Part shown: positions 50,228 to 63,129 of the stretch, in pieces
How positions within the stretch are numbered: position 1 is the stretch's first letter
Layout of the letters: every line of letters starts with the position of its first letter
Source of the DNA: Anaeramoeba flamelloides
Lineage: Eukaryota; Metamonada; Anaeramoebidae
Length of the DNA stretch: 64,000 bases
Reading direction: 5' to 3'
NCBI GenBank assembly: GCA_027625915.1
Contig: JANTQA010000060.1
Location: forward strand, 2,480,001 to 2,544,000
Notes under the pieces: generated by a model
Database searches by the model: none
Seen by the model: the letters and a program-made list of their open reading frames with translations, nothing else
Told to the model about the DNA's origin: nothing
Made by a program: the position numbers and the translations under genes

Positions 50228-50365
50228 CAAGACGTGGATAGTTTTTTAATTTGGCCATCAAATGATATTATTATTTTTTATTAATATTTTTAATTATTTT
50301 TCTTCTCTCTCTCTTTTTGATGAATTTTCTTTAATTGTCCCTTTCTCTAAATAAATAAATAAATT
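50228..50365 (+). repeat. repeat N, copy N3
   Basis: Begins GACGTGGATAGTTTTTTAAT, ends CCCTTTCTCTAAATAAATAA; about 160 bp downstream of the Ras-BTB stop. Confidence 0.6.
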
Positions 50366-50522
50366 TAACGTTTTATATTTAACATTTATTCGTATTAAAT
50401 TAAGTTTTTTAACTATAAGAGTTTTTATACTCAATGTTTTAATTAAAGAAATAATAATAAATAGTAAAAAATTTAACTAAACATTGATAAAAAAAAAAAA
50501 ATATGAAAAATAATTTATCATT

Positions 50523-53500
50523 CTATTTTTCTCCATATACATTCATTTTTTTTGCTAGTTTGACTTTTAAACTTTTGTTATGTTTTAAATAATCTTCTGG
50601 TGGCCATTGATAATCTTTAATTTTATTTTTCATATCATTGCTTAATTTTTTATATTTTTTAGATTTTTTGAATTTGAAGAAGTTTCTGCCAAGTTTCCAA
50701 CAACAATATTCAATGAGTTCATCGAAATCCATTTTCTCCGCATATATTAGGCAATCGGGTATTAATTGCAAATCTAATTGTTCAATTATTTTCATGCCAC
50801 ATAATGATTTTAATCTGGGTATTTGCAAATAATCTGATATTACCAATAAATCTAAAAGTATTTGATTACATTGTAATATTAATTTCTTGTTATTTTCTTT
50901 TTTGGCAATATTTAAATCAGTTACGATTAATTTATCAGAATAAATATAAATTAATGCAATTAAAAAAGAATCATAATTTAAAAAATTAAAATTCAAAGAT
51001 TTTATATTATTTTCAAGTAATTTGGAAGAAATTAAATGAGAAAAATACGGTGATCTTTCAATTAACAAAGCTTGATGAACATAAAAGGATTCAACATATT
51101 TTCTTTCTTTGTTTGGTATTTTTATAATAAAATCAGTGAATTTGTTTGTTTCAAACATTTTCTGTATATTATTATTTAAAATGTCTTTTTCAAAATTTAT
51201 TAAATTTGAATTTTTTTCTTTGGCATTATTATTAAGAATAATATTCTTATTCTTTTCTTGCTGAGAAATTCGTTTCTTTAATTCGAGTAATTCTTTTAAA
51301 TTTTGAACTTTAAAAATATACAGTAAATTAATAAATGGTTGATATAATTTGTCATTTTCTATAAATTTTTCAAATTCTATTTTGCAACAATACCAATATT
51401 TAATAAGTGGGTAAAATAATTCTTTTTGAAAATCAATATAAAGTTGTAATTTGATATTATTATCTTCATTGTTTGAATTGGGTTCATACTTTTCTTTATT
51501 TAGAATCAAATTATTTGTTGTATTATTATTTAGAATTGTAATTTTAAATTTATTACAAAATTTTACTAATTTATTCATATTATTCTCTTTCTCTTTTTCT
51601 TCCTTTTCCCTTTCCTTTTCTTTTATTTCATTTTCATTTTCTTTTTTCAATTTTGCTTCTTCTTTTTTAAGAAAAAATTGATCATTATTTTGATTAAAAA
51701 ATTTATGCTTATTTATAAATTCGAATATTTTTTCAAAAATTTTTGATCTTGCAGCTAACATGAATTGATGAACATTTATTTCTTCATTATTTTTAAATAT
51801 GATTTTTAAATCTGCATTTTTTTCATTCATGAATAAATTTTCTAAATTGTTTATAAAAGTACTTTCAATTATATTATATTGGGGCTTTGGTATCTCCTTT
51901 GGAAGTTTCATTTTTGGTGTTCTAATTCTTTTTTTAAACCAATTCTCTGTATTTTCTTCAGATGTAATCCCATATTCGATTCTCAACCATTCCCCAATTA
52001 ATGCGTGTATACTCTCTTCTATATTTATTCGGATTTTTGATGAACATTCAAAAAATGGTACTCCTAAAGAAGTTGAAAAATTTTCCCCTTGTTCTGTAGT
52101 CACCTGCCGTTCGTCTTCTAAATCTGATTTGTTCCCTAAAATTACTAATGGCAATTCATCATTATCAATTTCTTTTAGATTGCATAATTTGTTAATATAA
52201 GATTGTAAATTCCGAAATGATGTTAGACTAGTTATCGAATATAATAAAAGTAAACAATCACAGCTTTTATATAATTCTTCTCTCAATTGTTCAGAATAAA
52301 TTAATTCATTTTCAAATCCAAATTCAACAATAAAGCTTTCTTCATTAAACTCTACATTTTTTTTCATTGGTTCTTTTCTTCTACTAAAAAATTCACCACT
52401 ATTAGGAATTAGGGAAATTTTAAATTGTAAAAAAATATTTTTAATATATTAAGCTGGATTTTTTTGGAATATTTAGAAAATCAAATTTGTAAAAAATTAA
52501 GAAGTTAAGATTATTAAATTGATTTAAATATACCCCCCTCCAATTTTTATATTGACCCATTTGAATAAATAAACTCCATTTCACTCAAAGGGTCCCAGAC
52601 AAAAATGAATAATTCAACTTTATTTTCAAGAATCAACCAAAGTAAGAGTGTTTAGAAATTATGGAAATAATAAACTTCCTATTAGGGTAGATAATCATAA
52701 AATAAAAGCCTGAACAAACCATAAATTTGAAAAAAAAAAAATGTTAAAAAATTTTTTAGCCCCTTTTCATTGGAACGTCACGTGCAAAATTCTCAATTTC
52801 TTTAGGAAAATTAAAATTGTTGACAATAAGATTTTTTACTTGTAAGTGTATGAATTTAAAAAGAACATACAAATACTCACTTTTCTTAATGTTAATTTGG
52901 AGTTTCAAAAAATTTTTTTTTTCAAAGTTAATTTTCTTAAGAAAAGAAGAAAAAAAACAAAATATAAAAAAAAAATAAAAAAATTTATACAATGAGAAAA
53001 AATGATTTTGATCTAAAAATTGAAATTTTAGTTTGAGAAGAATAATTAATTAAACTCATAGAATATGTTCTATTTCTTCAAAAAATTGGGTACCCTTTGA
53101 CTGAAAAAGAGTTTATATAGATATGAACCTCTATAAAACTCAATTCCAAAATTTTAACCAACCAAAATTTAAATTTTGAGAAAAAAAAATTCTGATTAAA
53201 TTAATTATTTCGGAAATAAACTTTGTTTCTGTCAAAGGTCTTGTACCTAATTTTTTTTTTAAATATCAATTTTTTTTTATAAATAACCTTTTAAGAGTAA
53301 ATATGAAATAAGTAGAATGATACACACCTGATCAAGAATAGTTGATTTTTATCTGAATACAAATCTAATCAATTAATATATTTACTTAAAAATTGAATAA
53401 CCCAAAATTCTTAGAGTACCATTGAGAAAAACAACAACGTTCATTTTGATTTTCCGATGTAGATCCAAAAAAAATTCCAATAGAAATCAATATATTTTTT

Positions 53501-56500
53501 CTACCATCATTTTCGCTGTTTAAATGTCATTAGAATGGCATGTTTTTTTTTTGTTAGTGACGATAGATTTTGTTCTATACATTAAAAAAAAAATTATAAA
53601 ATGAATTACCAATAAAAAAAAAATCGAGAAAAAAAGAAAAAAAATGTGAAAAAATGTTTTCAATTTTGAAATTTCCAAAATTAAATTTTTTCTTCTAATA
53701 TCCATTCAAGTCCTTTAAAAGAATATAATTCACACACAGCAATTGTGATCATTTGACTGGGGAATTATTTACAAAATTAAAACCCCTTGATTAATAAAAA
53801 TGTTAATAATAATTTATCATTTATATACCCTACTACACAATAAAAAAATCTCAAAAATTAAAAGTAGAAAAATAAAAATATGTTCTATTGGTAAATTGTT
53901 GAAATTTCACCAACAATTATTGATCGATTAAATGGTTAGATACCACCAATTAATTTTATTTGAGTTTTTCTATTTAAAAAAACTCAATATCATCTTTTTC
54001 TTATTTTTTATTTTATTAACATTATAGTATATATCTTTTTATAGAATCGATTTACTCCTTTTTAGGTAATATATATAAATTTATTTTATTATTAACTTTA
54101 AATTCAAAATTAAATTACCTTTATAAGAAGCACAACTCTTAAAAAGTAAGGTTAAAACTTGAAATTTCTGCTCACATAAAATTGGTTTCCGTGACTATCA
54201 AAATTACTAAATTTTGAAAGCTGGAAAAAGTAAAATTCTATTTTATAATTTTTTTAAAAAATTGATAAGCTTAACAATATTTTATAATATCAAAATGGGT
54301 TTTAATTTGTTTTTTAAATCTAATGATCTTTTAATGTTTTTGAAAATAACTAAAAATAAAATTAATTTTTCAAAAGTTAGTGTTTTTTATTACAAAATTT
54401 ACCAGAAGTACAATTGACACACTTTATCTATTATTTCCTTAATTTTGATTTTTAAGAACAAATTTAAATGGGAGAAGGAAATACTTCTCAAGTGAAGCCT
54501 TCAGATACATTACAAACTCCATTCATTCGTTTTCGCTAAGGTATTTATGATCTTTTATCTAGAAATCAAAATAAATTATTTTCTTGGGAAATATATCGTT
54601 TTTTTTTTTTCGTTTTTATTTTTTCTTTTTGTTATTCTTGTAAATAATCGCTGTCAGAGTCATAATTAAGATAAATATAGATTTATGGGAGAAATTGGCG
54701 TTTTTTATCGTGTTATAAGTAAAAAAAGTCCTTAAAACCGACTTTAATGAAAAACTATTTGAATAAATATCTTCTTATGTGTATTTTTAAGAACTTTGCA
54801 AGTTAGATTTTAAATTAGAACAAATTATAAAATCGAAAATAAACAATATTTTTCGCAAAAAATAATTTTTTTTAATATAAGGTATTTCCGAAAAAATGAG
54901 GTAATTTTTTTTTACATTTCATAAAAAATCATCTTTGTTAGTGAATATATTCATTAATTTGCAATATAAAATTAAGTTTAATATCAATACTGATTAAATC
55001 AATGACTATGGTATTTATTTCAAAATATGTTAGATGAAATATTTCCGAAAAAAGATAAAAAAATTATAATATAACTTTTTTTGGAGAAAACAATGAACAA
55101 CAAAATTAAATAAAAAATTGAAAATATACTCAGAATAAAAACTGATTTCAAATTTTTTATTTTTTTTAAATTTTTTCGGCTTGATTAGAGTTTTTCTTTG
55201 GGGTAGTAACAGACAAACCTAAACTTTAAAAAAGCATTTGGTTTAGCTTTAGCATTTTTTCTATTCTTGTGATCCCTCAAAATTGTCTTAATTATTTGTA
55301 ATGGTCTTAATTTTTTGTAATTTAGAGAAACGACACAAAATAAATCTTTTTAACTTTTCAAAGGTATACAATGCTTTTAGGAAGTATTCAAGTTTACTCA
55401 TTTTGAAAAATTTTAATATGAGTATATTACTGAAAAATATTTTTTTTTTAAGTTCCACAAGATATTGAATCGTTGGAATTAAAATATAACCGGCTGTTCT
55501 ATGTGTGTAAAGAATAAAAGTAAACCAGAGTTGAAAATCTTAATTTTTTCGATTTTTTGAACATTTTTTTATTATTAAATTTTTTTTTTTATTAAATTGT
55601 GTTTTGGATCGAGAAATGTGTTTATATAGATGATTGAAATAAATCAGAGAATAAACCAAAAAATAGACCAGAGGAAGTTGTCTATTTTTAAACAAATCTT
55701 TTGTTTTTTAGAAGAATAAACACAAAAGATCACCTTTACAAATAAATTTGTTGAAATCAAGAATCAAAAAAAAAAAAAACAAAGAATATTTTAGTTTATT
55801 TGTTTTCTTTATCTTCTTCATGTGGATTAAATACAAATAATTCATTTCATTGGATTAATCGTCCCATTACTATTTATTATTATTATTTTATGAAAACCTT
55901 TTTTTTTTTACAAATTTGCTTTCAAAATTCTTTTTTCAAATAATTTTATCAAACGAATTAAAAACAAATAATATTAATTCAAAGATTAAAGGAAAAAGAT
56001 TGAATCATTTATTTATTTATTTTATTTACCTCAATTGAATCGAAGCAGATTGTCCTCATAAAAAGTAGTTTTTTAAATACTTGACTGTTGGTTTGTATAT
56101 ACAATTGATTTGTGTAGCTAGTAGAACGAAAGTATTTTTCTCTTTAATTATTTCTTGTATTTTTTCAAGAATTTTCTTTTTCAATTTTTAATTTTTTTCT
56201 TGAATTTTCTTTTTTTGAGTTTTTGGAAGTTTTAGGTATTCAAATTTGACTAAGTCTTTAAACCACTCTATCCCAATTTTGTTTTAGGCCAGGCATTTTC
56301 AAAGTATGTGAGGAAAGATTGAATCCTTGGGATCAAAAAAAAAAAACTATAAGCATTTAGCTCAAAGAAAGAGAAAATATAGTTAAAAAATGAAAAGCAA
56401 CATTCATATTTTTTTTGACTTTTAAAATTAGCTCAGGAGAATAAATCATTTTGAAAGTCAAATAAGTATTTCTAATAAATCTATCTTTTCTGAAGAAGAA

Positions 56501-58260
56501 AACTAAAAAAGATCATACTTTCTTGAGCAAAATCTGAATTAAATAAAAATTGGAAATTAAAATCTATTTTGGGAATTATTTCAAAATTGCAAGTAATTTC
56601 AGAAGTGTAAACATGATAACTCTATTTTTAGAGTTCTTTTGATAATTGATTTTTATGAAAAAAAAAAAAAAAACCCACTAATATAATATCCCGTGTGAAG
56701 TGTGATAATAAATTTTCCAAATAAATTTTTTTCTATTTAGAATTAATTATAAAGTTGAGTAAAGAAAAAGTAATCTTATTAAATTTAACAGATAAGATAA
56801 ATAAATAAAGGATTTTTGTTTTATTTTTTCTTGATCAATTTTTTCATTTTTTTGATTTCCATTTTTTAATTGGTCTATGAACATATTATACTAGGATATT
56901 GTACATACCTCGATATTTATAAAAACTTCCGTGTATACAATTAAAGAAACTATTTGAGCAATTCGGTTTCGAACAAACTTTGGTGCTCAAAAATGGTAAA
57001 ATGTACTTACTCCCTTAAATATCATTTTCCCAAATTCTTTTTGGAAAAGAAAATTAGAAACATTCCAATAATGAATATTTATTAAGTTGTTCTGTAAAAA
57101 AATTTTCAAATAGATTAAAAATTATAAAAACCATTTTTATTGTAAAATGGTAGTGTAAAAACTCAATTTTTCAAATATTTTTTTACTTATTTTTCACTGA
57201 TAAACGAAGAAATATGAAACTGAAATTAATCAAATTGTACTAATGACTATTTTTAAAATTTTAAAGCCAATTTCACATGAATAGGAACAATCATAGCATC
57301 AAAAGCCAAAAAATTGACTTTTACTAATGTTTACAATAAAATCTTAATTTTGAGTAAATTGAACATGATTAAATTTTGGTTTTATGTGATGTAATGGATT
57401 TTGTTTTGATCCCAATTATCAATCTAATTTTTGGTTTTGATTTTTGTTTGAAAATAAAGTAAAAAAAGGCATTAGAAAATAACTGAAAATTAGAGAGAAC
57501 AACAACTACTGTTTTCCAATTAAAACCGATTATACAATTTTTTTCTATCGGAGAATTAAAACTTTTCTTTTTGAAACCAAAACTAAAGAAACGTTTTTAG
57601 TGGTGTGTACTTTTTTACAAGATCGGTTGTTTTTTTAATTTTTTTTTTTTTTTAAAACCTTAAATTTTCAGAACAATAAAAATAAGTGTTCAAATTAATA
57701 AAGCACTCCTCACCTTTTTATCAAATTTCAAAAGGTGTTTTTGTCCAACCAAAGTAATTACCCAGAGAAAAAAATATTTTCAAATAAAAATCTTTTCAGT
57801 AAAAAAGTTCATTTTATCAAATTATAGTGCAATTCCTTGTTTAAATATACAACCATTTGCTTAAAGAAGAAAATATTTCCTTAAAGATCAATTTGTTAAG
57901 TTTCTAATTATTGTTTTTTACAGGTTCAGCTCTGTGTAATGGCCAAGTTAAGCTTTGGATCTTTTTTGATTTATTTTTTTGATTCTTTTCTTTTCGATCA
58001 AAGATACAACCAAAAGATCCGTTATTATTATTTGTTTGTCTCACTAAGACTAAATTCTTTGACACTACAATTTTTAAAAATGAATTTTGGAATTCTCACG
58101 ATCGCCAATTTAAGGGTTTCTCAAAATAGAAAAAAAAATCTTACAGTTCATCATCATAAAAATCATTTACAATTTGGCAAACAAAAGTTCTTCTTCCAAC
58201 AAAGTAATCTCCTAAAACCAGAATTTTCAATTCTCTTTTTAATTGCTTGTTCTTCAACAT
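50523..58260 (-). CDS. Ras-like GTPase domain plus two BTB domains (RhoBTB-like), two exons
   Basis: Exons 58260-58145 and 52383-50523; the join is phase 2 (CT/T), giving 658 aa. Exon 1 encodes MLKNKQ then KILVLGDYFVGRRTF, an altered P-loop. Exon 2 gives the rest of the G domain: LLLLYSITSLTSF, NKSD (123-126) and CSSK (152-155). A BTB domain begins about 225 (NADLKIIF, VHQFMLAARSKIFEKIF) and is split by a Lys/Glu/Asn insertion; a second BTB starts about 450 (FTDFIIKIP, FYVHQALLIERSPYFSHL) and is followed by a BACK-like end. RhoBTB-type proteins recruit Cullin-3 ubiquitin ligases and often do not hydrolyse GTP; that role is inferred. The GKS/T lysine of the P-loop is Arg, the DxxG motif is lost, and most of switch I is missing, so GTP cycling is doubtful. 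A very small exon inside the 5.8-kb intron could restore switch I, but I found none. Confidence 0.85.
52572..53113 (+). mobile_element. MITE family B, copy B3 (542 bp)
   Basis: Flanked by TA (52570-52571 and 53114-53115), same orientation as B2. It lies about 190 bp upstream of the second exon of the Ras-BTB gene, close to the splice acceptor, and is followed within 110 bp by C2. Confidence 0.8.
53219..53769 (+). mobile_element. MITE family C, copy C2 (551 bp)
   Basis: Flanked by TA; left end AACTTTGTTTCTGTCAAAGG. Shares with C1 and C3 the internal run from GAAATAAG through CAATAGAAATCAATAT to TCTTCTAATATCCAT. Confidence 0.75.
53785..53990 (+). mobile_element. MITE family A, truncated copy A5
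   Basis: Contains the GATCGATTAAATGGTTAGA core and the TTGTTGAAATTTCACCAAC segment shared with A1-A4, but ends early on the right. Lies immediately beside C2. Confidence 0.55.
54884..55140 (+). mobile_element. MITE family E, partial copy E2
   Basis: Begins AGGTATTTCCGAAAAAATGA and continues with CATTTCATAAAAAATCATCT, as in E1 reversed; the other end was not found. Confidence 0.5.
55463..57015 (+). repeat. long repeat F, copy F2 (about 1.5 kb)
   Basis: Colinear with F1 but longer in the middle. Lies within the Ras-BTB intron. Confidence 0.65.
57230..57600 (+). repeat. repeat G3
   Basis: Third copy of G, in the Ras-BTB intron; ends not resolved. Confidence 0.55.
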
Positions 58261-58605
58261 TTTGATACAAAATCTATTTTTTAATTATTTGCAAAAAATG
58301 AAAATTTATTGCCAAATTGGAAATAAATGATTGGAAAAAAAAGTAAATCAAGGTTTTTAATTTTGAACTTTGATAGAACCTAAAAAAAGTAAATCCAATT
58401 CAAAGAAGAAACAAATTAACTCCAAACAATAATTCATTACATTTTTTTTCAACCAAACCATCAAAATCAATTTGTAACTACTTTAAATCAAGTTTATTAT
58501 CTAAATTGTTGGTGTGGTATTGGAGATCTCATAAATATTCGATTTTTTCAATAAATTTACAATAATTGATCAATCAAAGAAATAAACTCATACCAAAAGA
58601 AAGTA

Positions 58606-59328
58606 CAGTCAGTTCCACTTTTAAGTCCCAAACTATCAATGGAATTTAAGGCACTAAAAAAAAAATCAAATTAAGGACTACGTTCCCACCCTTGAGGGGG
58701 TTGAGTAATTGTGTTATGTCACTTTCGCTTCTAAAAAAATTTTTTTCACACAGAAAAAATTGGACAAAAAAAAAAAAAACAATTTTTGTCATCTTTACCT
58801 TTTTCAAGGAGACTATTTTTCTTTGTTTTTCAATGAAAAAGAAAATTGAAAATAACAAAAAAAATAATTGTACAAAATGGCTTTTTTGGATATTCAAGTG
58901 CAATTTCATTATCGAGAACATTTCAAACTTGTAAAAGTAAATTTAAAAAATATACAGAACAGCTCTAGAAAATAGTGTGAGTTCATAAAGTTGAAATGGA
59001 AATTCTAAATTATTAAAATCAAAATTGAGCATGATCTAACAAGGTAAAAATTGTGAAAATTGTTGAAATTGTGAATATTTCACATATTTTCTAAAAGAAA
59101 TTCTCATTGGACAAATATTACTTGTATTACGTAACTTATTCAAGGGTAATTTTATCCATTATTTTACTGTTTTCACCTAAAAAAGTAGTCTGTTAAAGTA
59201 CAAAATTCAATTTTTAGGTAAATAATTTTTGTTTAAAAAAAAGAATTCAAAAAATATGAATTAATTTGAGATTTTTATGTGCCTTAATATTTTGTTAAAA
59301 GTTTGTCCCTTAAAGGTGGAACCGGTTG
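58606..59328. mobile_element. pogo/mariner-type element P2 (723 bp)
   Basis: Ends CAGTCAGTTCCACTTTTAAG and complement of CAACCGGTTCCACCTTTAAG, flanked by TA. Its interior is longer than that of P1, with open stretches too short and unlike any transposase. Lies just upstream of the Ras-BTB start. Confidence 0.8.
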
Positions 59329-59761
59329 TATTAAAAAAATTTTTCTTGTGCTAGGTCCTACATTTTGTCTATAATTATTTATTTTTTCGTTTATTAATTG
59401 ATCTTACTTTAATTTTTAACATTCTATTAATGTTCCAAATTAAAAACCAGGTTTTACTTTTTTCCCAATTGATAATATTATTTTTAAACTTTTTAAAAAG
59501 GTAAATCGAATCCATATTCTGATTAAATATATGTCTTTTAGTAAACCACTGATACTGAAACAACCCATGTAGACATGTTAAAATTTGTGTTTCCCAATAA
59601 AAAAGTCAAGTTTTCTTTTTTTTTTTGAAAGTTTACACATTAAATAATCAAAGAAACCGACAGTAAACAAAAGGTTAATATCTTATTGGCTTATTAAGGT
59701 TCTATTATTAAAAAGGAAATTCTAAAAATGAAAATTTTCTTCTAAAAAATCAGATCTAGAA

Positions 59762-60010
59762 AAGATATTTCCAAAAAATGGGAATTGTATTTTTACTTTT
59801 CATAAAAAAACATCTTTGTTAGTGGAGGTAATCTTTAATTGAAATTATCAAATTTAGATTAATATAAATTCCAATTAAATGAATGACACATTTATTTATT
59901 TCAAAATATGTTTTTTGATATATTTCCAAAAAATGAGACAGAATATATCACCTTTTTTGGTGAAAACAATGTACGACAAATTCAATGAAAAAAGGAAAAT
60001 GTGGAATGTG
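59762..60010 (+). mobile_element. MITE family E, partial copy E3
   Basis: Begins AGATATTTCCAAAAAATGGG and matches E2 over about 250 bp, including GGTGAAAACAATGTACGACA; the right end is unclear. Confidence 0.5.
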
Positions 60011-61014
60011 TACAGATGAATTTTTCAACAACCAAATTCAGTTATATACTTGCAATTCTATTTGAAATTTTTGTTGAGATTAAAAAAGTTTTGAAAACGG
60101 TTTTTTCAACCAAAAAGAAAATAATAAACATCTAAATTTCACTCCTAAAAATTATCAGATTCAATCGAGAGATCAAAAATTTAACATATTTTTTACAAGT
60201 AATACAATACAAAGAACTCAAATTGGCTTATTATCAAGAATCAATAAATAGTATTTAAAGATTTTCGATATTTTATATAACTTTTTGAAGATTATATTGA
60301 ATAAATATATACTCAAATAATTTTGCCCTTTTTTGGAAATTTCTTGTATTAAATTCATTTTTTGTATTTTCTTAAACTCAATATTCAAAAAAACAAAAAA
60401 TTTCAAATAAAACTAAGATTATTATGAAAAAAATCATTGCAATTTCTATGAGAATTTAAATCTTTATTAAAAATCAAGTTTTTTACCTTCAGAATATATT
60501 TTATGGTATGTATACTATTGTGTAATTAACTTGATGTCATATAAGAGTAAGAAGAGAAGGAAAAAAACTGGCTATATTTGAGTTACAAACTTTATGCTCT
60601 GAATATTTGTAGTAATACACCTTGTTAAAAAATTAATAAATAAATAATCATCGCTTGATCATATTTTTTTCTAAAATAATATCTTTCAGCTTGGTAGAAC
60701 CATCCACAATCATAAAAAAATATTTCCAAAAAAAAAAAACAATTAACAATTTTACTAATTTTTCAAGATTTTAAAAATTCCACTTTGAATTAATTATTGG
60801 TTAATAAGAGATTTTTCTTCAATAATTATTTTGAATCAATTTTGTAATTGAAGTTAAAAAATACAGTTTTCAAGGTTCTTTACAGATTTTTAAAAATATT
60901 TAAGAGTAAATAAACTTTCTTGACTCAAAATTAGTTCTTTTATTTTTTTTTTTTCAAAAATATTTTTTATTTGATATAAATGTATTTCAAATACAAAATC
61001 AATTAATTTAAGTA

Positions 61015-61555
61015 AACTTTGTTTCAGTCAAAATGTCTTTGACAAAAATTTTTTTCAAATGTCGATTATATTTTATATAATTAACTTTGAAAGAACAAAT
61101 AAGAAATAAGCTGTATATTACACCCCAATGGATAGTTAATATCCGTATGGGGCCAAACTAAAAAACCAATAAATTTTCTTAAAAATTTAAAAACTAAAAT
61201 TCTTAGGATCCTCTTGAGAGTAAAAACAACAATTTTCATTTTGATCTTCAATTGAAGATCAAATAAAATAACAATATAGATACATATGATTTTTCTTTGA
61301 GTATTTTTTACTGTTTAAATTACATTAGAAGAACACTTTTGATTGAAGTGGTTATCTGTTTGTCAATAAAATAAAATTTTACAATTGAATTGCCTTTCAA
61401 AAAAAAAAATGAAAAAAATAAAAAAAATCAATGAGAAAGAATTATTTCAAAAAAATTATTTCAAAAAAAATTTTTTCTTCTGATATTCATACAAACCCTT
61501 TAAAAATATGTAATCAAAAAACATATATATGAGCCAATTTGGTTGTAAAATGGTT
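61015..61555 (+). mobile_element. MITE family C, copy C3 (541 bp)
   Basis: Flanked by TA (61013-61014 and 61556-61557); left end AACTTTGTTTCAGTCAAAAT, right end ...AATGGTT. It is intergenic, right of the Ras-BTB gene. Confidence 0.75.
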
Positions 61556-63129
61556 TATTTGGGAATTTTTCATTGATTTAAATTGAAAATAATATTTTTT
61601 TTTGATATTACATTTGCTATTAGGTTTTTTTGAATTTCTGAAATAAACAGAAAAATAAATAAATTTTCGGTTTATTTCAAAAATTAGAGAAAAAAAATGC
61701 TAATATCTATATCATATTTTAAAGGAATTGAGTAAATTCTTTGATTTTTATTTATTATTTAGAATTCGGAAAATATAGGAACTTGACGGCACATTATGAC
61801 ACTTTTGTTACCTTTTCCAGAATTGAAAAGATTAGATCAAAATCCTTGATTTTACCAATTCTTTTGAATTTTTGAAAAGCTAGGGTACGTAATATTTATA
61901 ATCCTTGTTTTTTATTCATATTTAGATTTATTTGTATTGGCAGTATATTCTCAAAAATATTCTTTATTATTGATTAAAATAAATATCCTAAAGTTGACTT
62001 TAACTAAAAATAATTGGTATATCCATTTAAACAATTTTCTTTCAAAAAACACCTATTTTTGTAACATAAGACTTTGAAAATTGTAATATTTCTAATAACA
62101 ATAAATCCACTATTCACAAGAATATGCAGTTCTGGAATATTGATTATATTATAAATATACTTTATTCCTAAGGAAGGTGAGATGTGAATTGGAGTAATTG
62201 TTTTATTGAATTGAAATTTTCATAGTTATTGGTTCTATCTCGTAGTGTATTAAAGGCCAAGAAATGTTTCTTTTTTTCTAAACGCCTAAATCTCTAAGAA
62301 CAAAAGAAATTTGCAATGAAAAATAAGTACCTATGATATTAATTTCTTCAAGTTCAATGAAAAAAGGACTAGTGATCTAAAAAAATTAGTTAGTAAATTT
62401 ATTAGCAAATCCAAAAAAAAAAAATAAAATAAGGATTGAAATAGAAAATAAAGTAAAAAGTTGAGTACTACAAAAAATAAAACTACTTTTATAGTGAATA
62501 TCAGAAATTAATTAGAGTTTATATGAGATTGATTCTTTCATTCTCAATTGTTAAAAAGTTCAAAATACAAAATATTTCTGAATTATTTCTTAAAAAAAAG
62601 ATTTACTTTGAAATAATATTAAAAAATTATTTATGTAGGATATGTACAAAAATACACTTTAAAACGAAAATCACATAGTTTTAAAAATAAATCTAGATAA
62701 ATTTACTTAATTTCTTAAAAATTGCAATAATTATTATAAACTATTTAAAAAAAATAATTCTTGATTCAAAGAAGAGTTTGAAAGGTCTTTTTCTCTTTTC
62801 AATGACACAAAAAAAAAAAAAAAAAAAGTAGCCAGGTCATTAAATTAAAAATTCTCTCAAATTTTTTTAAAAAAAAACATTGGTAATTCAACTAAAAACT
62901 TAAAGAAAGACGTTTTACCTTGATTATTTTTTAATCAATAATTAATAACATATCCTTATTTATTTCAGTGGGTGTGTAATAACACAAAGAATACACTTAT
63001 TAATCGGTTTGATTATTATTTCTCTATTATTATAAATATTTGCATTCAAATCAAAAAATCAAATAAAAATAAAACCAAAAAAGAGGTATTATCAAATAAA
63101 TGATTTCTAGAAGAATAGTTCACTATATA

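Larger units (their letters stand above)
47768..50522. other. 2.8-kb convergent intergenic region
   Basis: Between the kinase stop and the Ras-BTB stop. Holds the ATT microsatellite, poly-T tracts and N3. Little repeat content otherwise. Confidence 0.6.
52384..58144 (-). other. 5.8-kb intron of the Ras-BTB gene, repeat-filled
   Basis: Donor CT/GTAAGA at 58144; the acceptor is a tandem TAGTAG, so the exon may start at 52383 or 52380 with one Arg gained or lost. It holds MITEs B3, C2, A5, E2, repeat F2 and G3, and is the longest intron in the window. Confidence 0.7.

Noticed and set aside
57939-58265. Open frame of 108 aa on the plus strand.
   Set aside because: Antisense to the first exon of the Ras-BTB gene; the minus strand carries the recognisable P-loop-like motif.
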